From: Tissierella sp. MB52-C2
Lineage (GTDB): Bacteria; Bacillota; Clostridia; Tissierellales; Tissierellaceae
Reading direction: 5' to 3'
Assembly: GCF_030931715.1 (NCBI RefSeq)
Contig: NZ_CP133261.1
Span: 2,768,643 to 2,832,642, forward strand
DNA length: 64,000 nt
Both the position numbers and the translations under genes were made by a program. Shown here in pieces: positions 25,364-34,463 of the stretch. The notes under the pieces were generated by a model that saw only the letters and a program-made list of their open reading frames with translations, made no database searches and was not told where the DNA came from. Numbering within the stretch: position 1 is the first letter of the stretch; the number at the start of each line of letters is the position of its first letter.

Positions 25364-26089
25364 ATGAATTATGAGTTTTGGGTAGAAGCTGAAAAATTCT
25401 TGTATGATGCTTTCTTTCTTCGATTAATCTTACTAGGTATTGTCCTCACATTTATAATTATCAGATTAACATTCATAGGAAAAGAAAATAGTAAGGTATC
25501 AAATATCATACTCTCCATCTTTATTGCTTTTTTCATTATTTTTGGTATAGACACTACAGTAAAGTTTAACAAATACAAGGAATTGTATAATCATAATATA
25601 TCTGTTAATTATGGCATAAGAAATAATAGAAAAACATTTTTCAGATATGATTACCCTGGTCATTGGGAAAAGAATATCTATAGCACATTATATTTAGTAG
25701 ATAGTTTTAGAAGTGTTGGAATATATGAAGAGGAAATATTAACTCAAGACGTTGAATTTCTTGGAAGAGATGATGACAACTTCTACTTTCAAGACAAAGA
25801 TCAGATAATATCTAGAAAATTAGGAGATCACTTGGAAATTGTTGATGATATTTCAACTCCATTAAGAGAAGGAGTAATATTTCATTTAATAGACCCACGA
25901 TTTGAAAATATTGGTTTTAAGCTAAAATCTCCTTATACCTATCTACTAAATTATAAAATACCTAAAAGCGAGTCAAATAAAAAATTTGAGAATATTGAAA
26001 ATCTAAAAGTTGCAATGGAATCAGAAGTTACCTCAGGTTGGCTAAACCCTCTGTTCTCCAATATACTTCAAGTCGATAAAAGAGATTAA
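25364..26089 (+). CDS. Membrane-anchored protein, unknown
   Basis: A 241-residue protein with two N-terminal membrane segments (about 17-37 and 47-67) and a soluble C-terminal part without known motif. AGGGGGT lies before the ATG. It is monocistronic with its own promoter and a terminator (26113-26158). No function can be assigned. Confidence 0.65.
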   Translation: MNYEFWVEAEKFLYDAFFLRLILLGIVLTFIIIRLTFIGKENSKVSNIILSIFIAFFIIFGIDTTVKFNKYKELYNHNISVNYGIRNNRKTFFRYDYPGHWEKNIYSTLYLVDSFRSVGIYEEEILTQDVEFLGRDDDNFYFQDKDQIISRKLGDHLEIVDDISTPLREGVIFHLIDPRFENIGFKLKSPYTYLLNYKIPKSESNKKFENIENLKVAMESEVTSGWLNPLFSNILQVDKRD

Positions 26090-26112
26090 TAAATTTATTT
26101 CTTTCAAAAATA

Positions 26113-26158
26113 ACTCCGATTTCTAAAGCCTGGCTTCAAAAATCGGAATTATTTTATT
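26113..26158 (+). terminator. Terminator, probably bidirectional
   Basis: TCCGATTT pairs with AAATCGGA, with an inner AAGCC/GGCTT helix, followed by TTATTTTATT. It separates two convergent units. Confidence 0.7.
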
Positions 26159-26513
26159 CTATATAATTTTCATATCTATAATTTGTTTCTTCTGAAACTC
26201 TTACTTTAATATAATCCATGATTCCTGTTTCTACAAATCCATATATACATATATTTACAAATAGTACTACCATTACTATAAACATAGAAAATATATCATA
26301 CCTTATTAGGAAGCTTTCATTTTCCTTTTTCTCTTTAAAGCTAACCCAAAGAATCTCACCGCCTAATACTATTAATGTCATTGGCCAAAATTTTACTGCT
26401 AATTCTACAGCTGATAGACTGTTTATTTGTGATATAAATATTAGTATTCCAAACCCAATGAGAACTATGGCCATAGATATAGTACCTACCCTTCTAGTTT
26501 TCATGGTCCTCAT
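26154..26513 (-). CDS. Small membrane protein, end of ECF operon
   Basis: A 119-residue protein with three predicted membrane segments (about 10-30, 38-58, 75-95). It resembles the membrane part of LiaF/LiaI-like envelope stress proteins in layout only. The gene overlaps the TM2-like gene; the better start may be the ATG at 26504. Confidence 0.55.
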   Translation of the reverse strand: MRTMKTRRVGTISMAIVLIGFGILIFISQINSLSAVELAVKFWPMTLIVLGGEILWVSFKEKKENESFLIRYDIFSMFIVMVVLFVNICIYGFVETGIMDYIKVRVSEETNYRYENYIE

Positions 26514-27264
26514 CCTCCTCTATAATTTCTACTTCTCTCTTCTTTAACATCTTTATACCAGCAAATATAAATATTAGAGATACTATAGATGTTTGAATAT
26601 AATTTACTATATAATCCTCAATATATTGATTTAATAGGGGATGAATTATTCTTTGGAATCCAACGATAATTCCTATTCCAATCAAACCCATGCCTATATA
26701 CTTGGTTTTAACAACTGGTATTAGTTTTTCTATATCTATTTCTTCCACCTTGTTTCCGTTTAATGTATGGAAAGCATCAAAGAAAGAGTAGAACCAAATC
26801 AAAGGTAGTAAAAATAACAGAAAACTTAGATTAAGCCATCCCATAAAAAATATTGCAAAGAAGAATCCGCCCATTAATACTAAGCCTTTCCTCTGATATC
26901 CTAAATACATATGTCCTGCTCCTGGAATTATAGATAATGCAAGTGTAATAATCTTTTTATTTGAGTCCTTTGTTTCTTCAGAATTCCAGCCATCTTTTAT
27001 TTCTGCACTATTATTATATCTTAAGCTATTAGCAACAGAAAAAGCATCTACTAAAGCTACTAGCCAAAGGACACAAGCACCTGTCATTCCTATGATTACA
27101 GGTCCTTCATTACCTAACATAATAGTCAACCCTATAGAACCTGCTCCTAACATCCCAAGAATTATTAAATAAATAAGCCCCCTATCTGCATATCCTAAAT
27201 AGAAGTGAGATAGTCCAGGTAAAAATGATAATATAAATGTAATAAACTTACTTTTTTGTCTCAT
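26494..27264 (-). CDS. TM2-like multi-pass membrane protein
   Basis: A 256-residue protein with two repeats of the TM2 type, FLPGLSHFYLGYADRGL at residue 14 and IPGAGHMYLGYQRKGL near 112, and about seven membrane segments. It lies between the anti-sigma factor and the last membrane gene of the ECF operon, so it may take part in envelope stress. Function not known. Confidence 0.65.
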   Translation of the reverse strand: MRQKSKFITFILSFLPGLSHFYLGYADRGLIYLIILGMLGAGSIGLTIMLGNEGPVIIGMTGACVLWLVALVDAFSVANSLRYNNSAEIKDGWNSEETKDSNKKIITLALSIIPGAGHMYLGYQRKGLVLMGGFFFAIFFMGWLNLSFLLFLLPLIWFYSFFDAFHTLNGNKVEEIDIEKLIPVVKTKYIGMGLIGIGIIVGFQRIIHPLLNQYIEDYIVNYIQTSIVSLIFIFAGIKMLKKREVEIIEEDEDHEN

Positions 27265-27275
27265 ACTATGCCTCC

Positions 27276-27746
27276 TTATTTCCTATTGAATTTAAAATCG
27301 TTTATAAAACTTGATGTTCTATTAGTAATCTTTTCTGACATATTGTATATTGTATTTGCCTTTAATCTACTATCTTCCATAGTTATATTTGAAGCTATTT
27401 GAGGTACAGCCTCTACCATTCGTCCAAAAAAGCCGTTTGCCGTTAAAATAATAGCTACAGATGCTACTGCCACATAGTACATAAAGAAATCATTAGTTAA
27501 TTTTATCTTTTTCTTCACAGGCTTTTTCATAGGCCTAATTACTTTAACATTATCCATTACCTTATCGGTGAAATCTTCTGGTACTATGGATGCAGCTATT
27601 TGGATTTCTTCTTCATCTATAAGGGAGAGAAAGATTTGCATACATTCATCACATAGGTAAAGATGTTCTTCCATCTCTTCACGGATTCCATCGTCAAGAA
27701 GATTATTTTTATATAAAACCCATTCTACATAATCATAGTGTTTCAT
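27276..27746 (-). CDS. Anti-sigma factor, zf-HC2 type
   Basis: A 156-residue protein. H28-xxx-C32-xx-C35 is the zinc anti-sigma (ZAS-like) motif; one membrane helix lies near residues 75-95 and the C-terminus is extracellular. It would hold the ECF sigma factor at the membrane. I choose the ATG at 27744-27746, which overlaps the sigma stop as ATGA and has GGAGGGAAAGG in front. Confidence 0.88.
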   Translation of the reverse strand: MKHYDYVEWVLYKNNLLDDGIREEMEEHLYLCDECMQIFLSLIDEEEIQIAASIVPEDFTDKVMDNVKVIRPMKKPVKKKIKLTNDFFMYYVAVASVAIILTANGFFGRMVEAVPQIASNITMEDSRLKANTIYNMSEKITNRTSSFINDFKFNRK

Positions 27747-28297
27747 AACCTTTCCCTCCATTTCTCTTTTAACATATTTCTTCCTCTATATAATCTTGAG
27801 GCTATGGTTTTAACTGTAACCCCTTCTTCCTCTGCAATTTCCTCGTAAGATTTTCCCTCTAAATAAAACTTTTTAATTACATCTGAATATATAGGTGGAA
27901 CAGATTTACATAGATTAGAAACTTCCTCTGTTTTTTCCTTTTCTATTAATATCTCCTCTGGAGTATGATTATGGCTAAATCTAGGATTATTCATTAACTC
28001 CTCTTCATTTTCCATTGCTTCTTCTCTAAACTTAGCCTTTTTCTTTCTAAGAAAATCTATAGATTTATTAGATGCTATTCTGCTAATCCAACCTTTAAAA
28101 TTATCAGATTCATAGTTAGGAAGGGAGAGGTAAATCTGTAAAAATACTTCTTGGGCCACATTTTCTACTTCATTATAGTCTTTAATAAAATTAAGAATAA
28201 TTGCAAATATATAATTTTTATATAAATTTATTATTTCAGCAAAGGAACTTTCGTCTCCCTTTGCCGCCTTTTCAATCAGTACTGATTCCTTATTCAT
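27743..28297 (-). CDS. ECF sigma factor
   Basis: A 184-residue sigma-70 family protein with region 2 (FKGWISRIASNKSIDFLRKK) and region 4 (GKSYEEIAEEEGVTVKTIAS), and no region 1 or 3. It is co-transcribed with its anti-sigma factor. A TGCAGTA-16-CGTTATA promoter lies 26 bases before the gene and is repeated at 30689 and 51859, so it likely controls itself and those genes. Confidence 0.92.
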   Translation of the reverse strand: MNKESVLIEKAAKGDESSFAEIINLYKNYIFAIILNFIKDYNEVENVAQEVFLQIYLSLPNYESDNFKGWISRIASNKSIDFLRKKKAKFREEAMENEEELMNNPRFSHNHTPEEILIEKEKTEEVSNLCKSVPPIYSDVIKKFYLEGKSYEEIAEEEGVTVKTIASRLYRGRNMLKEKWRERL

Positions 28298-28322
28298 TTC
28301 TCCCCTCCTTCCTCTTATTAAT

Positions 28323-28352
28323 TATAACGAAAGTAAAAATAAAAATACTGCA
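28323..28352 (-). promoter_or_regulatory. ECF-type promoter A (sigma/anti-sigma operon)
   Basis: On the minus strand TGCAGTA, 16 bases, CGTTATA. The same 7+16+7 layout occurs at 30689-30718 and 51859-51888. The predicted start point lies about 20 bases before the sigma gene, as expected for autoregulation. Confidence 0.8.
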
Positions 28353-28380
28353 AAAATAATTCCTAAATATTTTATTTATA

Positions 28381-29772
28381 TTATTTTCTTTTTATAATGA
28401 TATATTTAGAAAAATTTTCATTTCTTAATCTTTTACGATCTGGATCATTAAAAAAATCCTTTGTTAACTTTCTAACTACGCCACTTAAAGCAATAAGAGC
28501 GATTAGGTTAGGAATAGCCATCATTCCATTTAATAAATCCGCTAACTGCCATACAAGCTCAAGTTCAGATACACATCCAACAAATACTACTCCAGTAAAT
28601 GATATTCTAAAAGGAATAATCCCCTTTCTACCAAATAAAAATTCAACACATTTCTCAGCATAATAATACCAAGCAATTATTGTAGCAAATGCAAATAAAA
28701 CAAGACCTATTGATACAATATAACTTCCACCTTTAAATGCATTTTCAAAAGCTAATGATGAAATAGTATTGCCATCTAGGCCTGAATCAGTCCACAATCC
28801 AGATGTTAATATTACTAGAGCAGTAACAGTACACATTATCAATGTATCGAAAAATACTTCAAAAGCTCCCCATAATCCTTGTCTAGCTGGATGATCTGTA
28901 TATGCTGCTGCATGAGCAATTGGAGCACTACCTAATCCTGCCTCATTTGTGAAAATTCCACGTGATACGCCTATTCTAGTGGCATACATTGAAGTTGCTC
29001 CTGCAAATCCACCTACTGCTGCAGTTCCTGTAAATGCATCCCTAATAATAGACATAAAAGCAGCCGGAATATTAGATGCATTAACTATCAGTGCTATAGC
29101 AGCACCTAACATATATAATACAGCCATTAGTGGAACCAATATTTCTGCCACACTAGCAATTCTACCAATTCCTCCAATTATAACAAGCCCTACTAATATT
29201 GCTAAAACAATGCCAGTTATCCATGTAGGAATACTAAATAAAGATTCAAGACCACCAGCCAATGAATTAGCCTGCACCATATTTCCTATACCATAAGACG
29301 CAAGAAATCCAAATATACAGAATAAACAGGCAAGAGTTTTACTCCCCATACCTTTAGTCATATAATACATAGGCCCTCCTACTATCTCATTCTTATTATT
29401 CCTACCTCTATAAGCAACCGCTAATGTAACTTCAGCATACTTTGTAACCATACCAATAAGAGCAGATATCCACATCCAGAATATAGCACCTGGTCCACCT
29501 AGCTGAATCGCTACAGCAACACCAACAATATTTCCTGTACCCACGGTTGCAGCAAGTGCTGTAGATACAGCTTGAAATGGAGTTATAGTACCTTTTTCTT
29601 GATAATCATACCTTTTAAAAATTGTTCTTAATGTATGCTTCATTACTGTACCAAATCTTGTAAAAATTACTCCATTAGTTATAAAAGTTAAATAAACTCC
29701 TGTACCAATCATTAATATAAGCATGGGCATATCCCATACAACATTATCATTTAACCATGTGATAATTGACAT
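28381..29772 (-). CDS. Sodium:alanine/glycine symporter (AGCS)
   Basis: A 463-residue membrane transporter with about 11 segments and family markers TALAATVGTGNIVGVAVAIQ near residue 70 and GGPMYYMTKGMG near 130. It imports alanine or glycine with sodium. It is monocistronic, with a 5' leader containing a 12-bp inverted repeat (29837-29925). Confidence 0.9.
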   Translation of the reverse strand: MSIITWLNDNVVWDMPMLILMIGTGVYLTFITNGVIFTRFGTVMKHTLRTIFKRYDYQEKGTITPFQAVSTALAATVGTGNIVGVAVAIQLGGPGAIFWMWISALIGMVTKYAEVTLAVAYRGRNNKNEIVGGPMYYMTKGMGSKTLACLFCIFGFLASYGIGNMVQANSLAGGLESLFSIPTWITGIVLAILVGLVIIGGIGRIASVAEILVPLMAVLYMLGAAIALIVNASNIPAAFMSIIRDAFTGTAAVGGFAGATSMYATRIGVSRGIFTNEAGLGSAPIAHAAAYTDHPARQGLWGAFEVFFDTLIMCTVTALVILTSGLWTDSGLDGNTISSLAFENAFKGGSYIVSIGLVLFAFATIIAWYYYAEKCVEFLFGRKGIIPFRISFTGVVFVGCVSELELVWQLADLLNGMMAIPNLIALIALSGVVRKLTKDFFNDPDRKRLRNENFSKYIIIKRK

Positions 29773-29836
29773 AAATATTACCTCCTAGCGAAATACTGGG
29801 CTTTAATTATCCTAGTAACTTTGCGATTTTAAAATC

Positions 29837-29925
29837 TTAAGCTATTTTATCTCCTTAAATAATTCCTTTATTTTTTTCCTCCTTTCCTAATACTTTATTA
29901 ATCTCCCCATCAAAAAATAGCTTAA
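29837..29925 (-). promoter_or_regulatory. Inverted repeat in symporter leader
   Basis: TTAAGCTATTTT and AAAATAGCTTAA are exact inverses separated by 65 bases that include GGAGG-like stretches. It does not match the glycine riboswitch pattern. Possible leader structure. Confidence 0.35.
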
Positions 29926-29983
29926 TTTCATAAGTTAAAATTTAGGTACAAATTAACACATGATGAAATAATGTAAATTATAA

Positions 29984-30025
29984 GATAAAAAAACTCTAAA
30001 AATATTTTTTATATTTTTAGAGTTT
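29984..30025 (-). terminator. Terminator after hydrolase gene
   Basis: Perfect 15-bp stem (AAACTCTAAAAATAT and its inverse) followed on the minus strand by a T7 run. Confidence 0.85.
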
Positions 30026-30035
30026 CTAATAATTA

Positions 30036-30587
30036 TTAATATATATATGATTGCTTTAAGCTATAATCTTGTAAACTCCCCTCATATACAAGATTTAATT
30101 CTCTGCATTCTCTAAAGTCTCTCGGTGATGTTAATCCAGTCTCTTTGTTGATTAGTTTTATACCACTACTTTTAAGTAATGAGGATACGAATTGGGAACA
30201 AAAATAGTTATATTTCCTCTCAATAGGATAATTTACCATCACACCTAGCAGACCTATTAAATTATAGCCATATTTTTCTCCATCCTTTTTGAACTTATTT
30301 AGTTCTCTCATCAATTTCTTATACTGAAGATTATTTATTTCTAGAGAATATAAAGCACACATTGTATTAGGAAATCTTGCATAAGTTCCATTTATTATAT
30401 CTTCTTTCACAAACCCAGCAAATATTGGATTATTTGGTCTTAATCTTCCAAAACTATATAATTCTTTTAATTCCTCATCAAAGGCTATTGATACATGGGT
30501 ATATGGCTCCTTTGTATAAACATTAATGCATTTTGAAAGTAATGAACCACTGTGGGTTAGTAAAATGTAAATTATACGCTTTTTTAT
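30036..30587 (-). CDS. Permuted NlpC/P60-like cysteine hydrolase, apparent ATA start
   Basis: The frame is open for 183 codons, longer than the GTG at 30410 would give. It contains a histidine in PYTHVSIAFD (residue 31) followed by a cysteine in YFCSQFVSSLL (residue 130); this His-then-Cys order is the permuted papain-like (YiiX/LRAT) type. The only well-placed start is an ATA at 30585-30587, seven bases after GGGGGTG. Members cut amide or ester bonds in cell wall or lipids. An ECF promoter (30689) precedes it. Confidence 0.72.
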   Translation of the reverse strand: MKKRIIYILLTHSGSLLSKCINVYTKEPYTHVSIAFDEELKELYSFGRLRPNNPIFAGFVKEDIINGTYARFPNTMCALYSLEINNLQYKKLMRELNKFKKDGEKYGYNLIGLLGVMVNYPIERKYNYFCSQFVSSLLKSSGIKLINKETGLTSPRDFRECRELNLVYEGSLQDYSLKQSYIY

Positions 30588-30688
30588 AAGGATACACCCC
30601 CTCTAATATATTATATATATCCTTTCTATCATATTACATCCTTTTAGGAGTTTTTACAATAGAAATATATACTATAAGTTACAATAAA

Positions 30689-30718
30689 TATAACGAAATA
30701 AAAATAAATTTTACTGCA
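30689..30718 (-). promoter_or_regulatory. ECF-type promoter B (hydrolase gene)
   Basis: Minus strand TGCAGTA-16-CGTTATA, the same as promoters A and C. It begins directly at the end of the flotillin terminator and lies about 100 bases before the hydrolase. Confidence 0.8.
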
Positions 30719-30752
30719 AAAAAGAACTATCTTTTTAAAACTTTGATAGTTC
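30718..30752 (-). terminator. Terminator of flotillin gene
   Basis: GAACTATC/GATAGTTC stem followed by TTTTTT on the minus strand. Confidence 0.75.
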
Positions 30753-30767
30753 TTTTCCATCTAATCT

Positions 30768-32204
30768 TTAATTTTCTGCTAAGACTTCTTTCATTTCTCC
30801 ATCTTCTAGTTTATTCTCTCTTTTCTTTCCTATATCTTCTTTATTTATAAAATCAGTTATTATATCTGTTATATCTAATCCTGTTAAATCCTTTACTGTC
30901 TGAAATCCATTTGTAGTCACATCTGCCACTAGCTTTGTTAGCTTAGATGCTCCTTCTTTACCACCATTGTCTATTATTGTAATCTTATCTACCTGCTCCA
31001 TTGGTTTAGCCACTGCGGCCATTATTTCCGGTAATCTATTTACTACTAGTTCTACTACGGCAGCATCTCCATATTTAGCCATTGCCTCTGCCAGCCTATC
31101 CTTTGATTCAGCCTCTGCTATACCCTTGGCCTTAATGGCATCAGCCTCTGCTGTTCCTCTTGCTCTAATAGCATCTGCATCTGCCATTGCAGCAATTTTC
31201 AAAGCATCTGCCTCTGCTATGGCTCTAATCCTTATGGCCTCTGCCTGAGCTTCAGCTTGTTTTATAGATTTAATCTTTTCTGCCTCTGCATTTACTTCAG
31301 TTTCATATTTCTTTGCATCTGCTGGTTTCTTAATTTCTGCCACAAGTCTTTCTTCTACTACAAAAGCATTTTTCTTAGCCAAAGCAGCTTGTTGTTCTGC
31401 CACTAAGGATTCATTTTCTATTTCTTTTAATTTATATGCTACGTCGGCATCTGCTTTTGCTCTATCCTGTTCTGCTCTATAGCTTTCAACCTTAATTAAT
31501 TTATCCCTTTGACTTTGGGCTATTTCCGTTTCAGCTAATAATTTAGCTTTTTCTCCTTCCCTTACAGCATCTGCTGTACGAATTTCAGTATCTCTTTTTC
31601 TTTCAGCTGTTGCTATATCTGCATCTGCTTTTGCAGATGCTATTTGAGGTATAGCTCTGTTTTCTAAGTAACTGCCTTGAGTAGATATTCTAAGGATAGA
31701 ATATGATATTAATAATAATCCCATAGAATGCAATTCTTCCCTAATATCGTCTTCTATTCTCTGTTCAAAGGCAGCCCTATCTTCGTTTATCTGTTCCACA
31801 GTAAGAGTTGATATTATTCCTCTTAATTTACCTTCAAGAATCTGTTCTACCATACTACTAATAACTGATACAGTATTTTTTGCTCCCCCACTACAAAATT
31901 GCTCTACTGCCTTAAGTATACTTTCGGTTTCATTGTTAACTTTCACAATAGCTGTACCTATAATATTTACAAATATTCCCTGTTTTGACGGTGCTTCATT
32001 CACATCTGTTGTCATACTAATATTTTCTAAAGAAATTGTACAAGAAGCCTCTAAGAATGGTATCATAAACCCACCCTTACCAGATAATACTCTTTTCTTT
32101 AGTCCTGTAATTACCATTGCCTTATCTGCTTGCACTTTTCTCCAGAACAAAAGCAAAATAGCTAAAAATCCCAATACTCCACCTAGTACAAATATGTATG
32201 CCAT
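30768..32204 (-). CDS. Flotillin-family protein (band 7)
   Basis: A 478-residue protein: one N-terminal membrane segment (5-20), a SPFH/band-7 domain (about 25-180), then a long alanine and glutamate rich coiled coil (about 200-400) with repeated EAxAI/ADA units, and a C-terminal KxxD region. It fits the YuaG/FloT type flotillins, which organise membrane microdomains. It is upstream of the ECF-controlled hydrolase but has its own terminator. Confidence 0.9.
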   Translation of the reverse strand: MAYIFVLGGVLGFLAILLLFWRKVQADKAMVITGLKKRVLSGKGGFMIPFLEASCTISLENISMTTDVNEAPSKQGIFVNIIGTAIVKVNNETESILKAVEQFCSGGAKNTVSVISSMVEQILEGKLRGIISTLTVEQINEDRAAFEQRIEDDIREELHSMGLLLISYSILRISTQGSYLENRAIPQIASAKADADIATAERKRDTEIRTADAVREGEKAKLLAETEIAQSQRDKLIKVESYRAEQDRAKADADVAYKLKEIENESLVAEQQAALAKKNAFVVEERLVAEIKKPADAKKYETEVNAEAEKIKSIKQAEAQAEAIRIRAIAEADALKIAAMADADAIRARGTAEADAIKAKGIAEAESKDRLAEAMAKYGDAAVVELVVNRLPEIMAAVAKPMEQVDKITIIDNGGKEGASKLTKLVADVTTNGFQTVKDLTGLDITDIITDFINKEDIGKKRENKLEDGEMKEVLAEN

Positions 32205-32383
32205 ATCAAAACCCCCTTTTTAAATTATATTAAAACTTATACCCATTATATACCTATATATTCTCATCTTAAATAATATATTAACAAACTTAATTAAATG
32301 AGGGTTATTAGGAATTGGGTCAATAAATGGTGTAAAGAAAAAAATAATTAAATATACAAAGCTTTATAACGAAAAAAGATTCC
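32205..32383 (-). promoter_or_regulatory. Promoter region of flotillin
   Basis: AT-rich and gene-free. A minus-strand TATAAT lies about 50 bases before the ribosome site AAAGGGGG; its -35 element is weak. A CGTTATA at 32366-32372 has no correctly spaced TGCAGTA and is not counted as an ECF promoter. Confidence 0.3.
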
Positions 32384-32430
32384 AAAAAATTAAGATGCAT
32401 GGCTTCTTTAGAATATCGAAACCATGCATC
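32384..32430 (-). terminator. Terminator of the hydantoinase operon
   Basis: GATGCATGG/CCATGCATC stem followed on the minus strand by TTAATTTTTT. Confidence 0.75.
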
Positions 32431-32510
32431 CAGAGGTATATAATATTTTAATCAAATTAACTGTCTACTTGGCTAAGCCAGTTAATAATAGATTCTTTTT
32501 TTATATATTT

Positions 32511-33911
32511 TTATTTTTCTACTCCATCATAGCAAAGACCAAATGCTTTTCCTGGAACAAATTTTCCTTGTCCCTTTTCCCCTATATATTTTCCTTCATT
32601 TACTATTAGTTGACCTCTTAAGAATACTTTTTCTGGTCTTCCTATTTGCTCCATTCCTTCATAGGAGTTATAGTCAACTCCTTGTAAACTCGTTTCGTTT
32701 GATATTACTGATTTGTGGTTTGGATTATATAATACTATATCAGCATCATATCCTACTCCGATATGACCTTTTCTATCTCCAAGACCATTGATCTTAGCTG
32801 GTTTAGTTGCAAATAAGTCTACTAATTGTGATCTTGTTATTTTTCCTGTTTCAACTCCAGTAGTCCATAATACTCCTAATCTATTTTCAAGTCCTGGTGC
32901 TCCATTTGGAATATTTCTGAAGTCATCTTTACCCATATGTTTTTGTTCTGCCCAGTTGAATCCACAGTGGTCTGAACTTATTGCGTTTATCCAGCCATTT
33001 TTAACTGATTCCCAAAGATAATCCATATCATCTTGTTCTCTTAACGCTGGTGAACATACATATTTTGCTCCTTGGAAATTAGGTTTTGCAAGGTTTTCTT
33101 TATCAAGAGTTAAGTAGTGAGTACAAGTTTCACCATATATTGGTAGTCCTTCATCTTGTGCACGTTTAATAGCATCTACTGCACCTTTAGTGGATACGTG
33201 AACTACATATAAAGGAGCATCCATAAGTCTTGCAATATTAATTGCTCTTTCTGTAGCTTCTACTTCTACCATTGGTGGTCTAGATACTGCATGATAATAT
33301 GGTTCAACTTGTCCCTTTTCTACACATTCTTTTTGTAAAACATCTATTAAGTCAGCATTTTCAGCATGAACCATTATAGTAACTCCTGCATCTTTTGCTT
33401 TTTGCATTGATTTTGCAATTACATCGTCATCACAGTGGAAGAACATTCCTTTATAAGCCATAAATAATTTTACTGTTGGATATCCTGCTTCAGGAAGCTT
33501 TGGAATTTCATCAAATACTCCAGTTGAGGAGTCTGTTATTACACCATGGAATGAATAGTCTACCATTGCTATACCTTCAGCATTTTCTTTTCTATAGTCA
33601 TCTATGGTATCGATTAGTCCTTTTCCTTTTAATTGGTTAACGAACTCGATTACTGTAGTTGTTCCACCCACTGCTGCTGCATTAGAAGTTTCAAATCCTC
33701 TTACTTTTGATCCATTAAATTCAAATGAGAAGTGAACGTGTTGGTCAACTCCACCTGGTAACACATACATTCCTTTAGCATCTACTACTTCATCAGCTTT
33801 AGCATCTAAATCTTTTCCTATTGCTACTATTTTTCCTTCCTCTACTAAAATATCTCCTTTATACTCTTCCATTGCAGTTACTATAACACCATTTTTAATT
33901 AATAAACTCAT
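32511..33911 (-). CDS. hydA: Dihydropyrimidinase / D-hydantoinase
   Basis: A 466-residue amidohydrolase with the metal ligands DQHVHF (about 57-62), the lysine that is carbamylated in VKLFMAYKG (about 150), HAEN (about 182), HVSTKG (about 239) and SSDHCGFN (about 315). It opens cyclic amides such as dihydropyrimidines or hydantoins. It is the last gene of a sigma-54-driven operon whose first gene is an M20 carbamoyl hydrolase, which together would take a hydantoin to an amino acid. Confidence 0.93.
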   Translation of the reverse strand: MSLLIKNGVIVTAMEEYKGDILVEEGKIVAIGKDLDAKADEVVDAKGMYVLPGGVDQHVHFSFEFNGSKVRGFETSNAAAVGGTTTVIEFVNQLKGKGLIDTIDDYRKENAEGIAMVDYSFHGVITDSSTGVFDEIPKLPEAGYPTVKLFMAYKGMFFHCDDDVIAKSMQKAKDAGVTIMVHAENADLIDVLQKECVEKGQVEPYYHAVSRPPMVEVEATERAINIARLMDAPLYVVHVSTKGAVDAIKRAQDEGLPIYGETCTHYLTLDKENLAKPNFQGAKYVCSPALREQDDMDYLWESVKNGWINAISSDHCGFNWAEQKHMGKDDFRNIPNGAPGLENRLGVLWTTGVETGKITRSQLVDLFATKPAKINGLGDRKGHIGVGYDADIVLYNPNHKSVISNETSLQGVDYNSYEGMEQIGRPEKVFLRGQLIVNEGKYIGEKGQGKFVPGKAFGLCYDGVEK

Positions 33912-33960
33912 TTAAATTTCCTCCCTTATCTTTTATATTATTAATTTTATACTTCACACT

Positions 33961-34434
33961 TTATACTACTTCTTTCTTTAAAATAATTGTATCAAGAAAA
34001 GCACCAAATTTTACAGATATTAGACCTATTATTAGACCTATTGATGTAACTACTATTGCATGAAATAAATTATTTCCTGATGCAAAATAGATATTAGCCC
34101 CTATAAATGTAGCAGATGCTACTTGGAAAATTGGAAAACTTTGAGCAATTGTCATAGCAAATCCAAGACCTACTACTACAATAGCAGATGTTATTCCTGA
34201 AGTTTCCAATGTGGTCTGAGTAAGGACAGTTAAATATGCTAAAACTGGCCCTAATACTAAACATGGAAAGCTCAATTTACAAGCCTTTAGGTCTCCTCCT
34301 GTAAAGAAGAAGATAGACCAACCAATAAATCCAGGCCATGCAGGTACTCCAAGCTTTTCAGCAATTAAAACCCATAAACCAGATAATAATCCTACTGATA
34401 TAGAGATTCCTAAGTTTTTCTTAATTTGAAACAC
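33961..34434 (-). CDS. DUF1097 membrane protein
   Basis: A 157-residue protein with about five membrane segments and DUF1097 composition (LGVPAWPGFIGWSIFFFTGG, then a GD segment). Its place between an M20 amidohydrolase and hydantoinase suggests transport of the substrate or product. That is inference. Confidence 0.75.
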   Translation of the reverse strand: MFQIKKNLGISISVGLLSGLWVLIAEKLGVPAWPGFIGWSIFFFTGGDLKACKLSFPCLVLGPVLAYLTVLTQTTLETSGITSAIVVVGLGFAMTIAQSFPIFQVASATFIGANIYFASGNNLFHAIVVTSIGLIIGLISVKFGAFLDTIILKKEVV

Positions 34435-34463
34435 CTCCTTCTACTATTATCAAATATAAATTT

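Noticed and set aside
30967-31248. Long alanine- and serine-rich plus-strand frame in the flotillin region
   Set aside because: It mirrors the alanine/glutamate-rich coiled coil of flotillin on the other strand.
32366-32372. Another CGTTATA on the minus strand before the flotillin gene, possible fourth ECF promoter
   Set aside because: No TGCAGTA at 16 bases; the nearest similar sequence, TGCATCT, is 21 bases away and belongs to a terminator stem.
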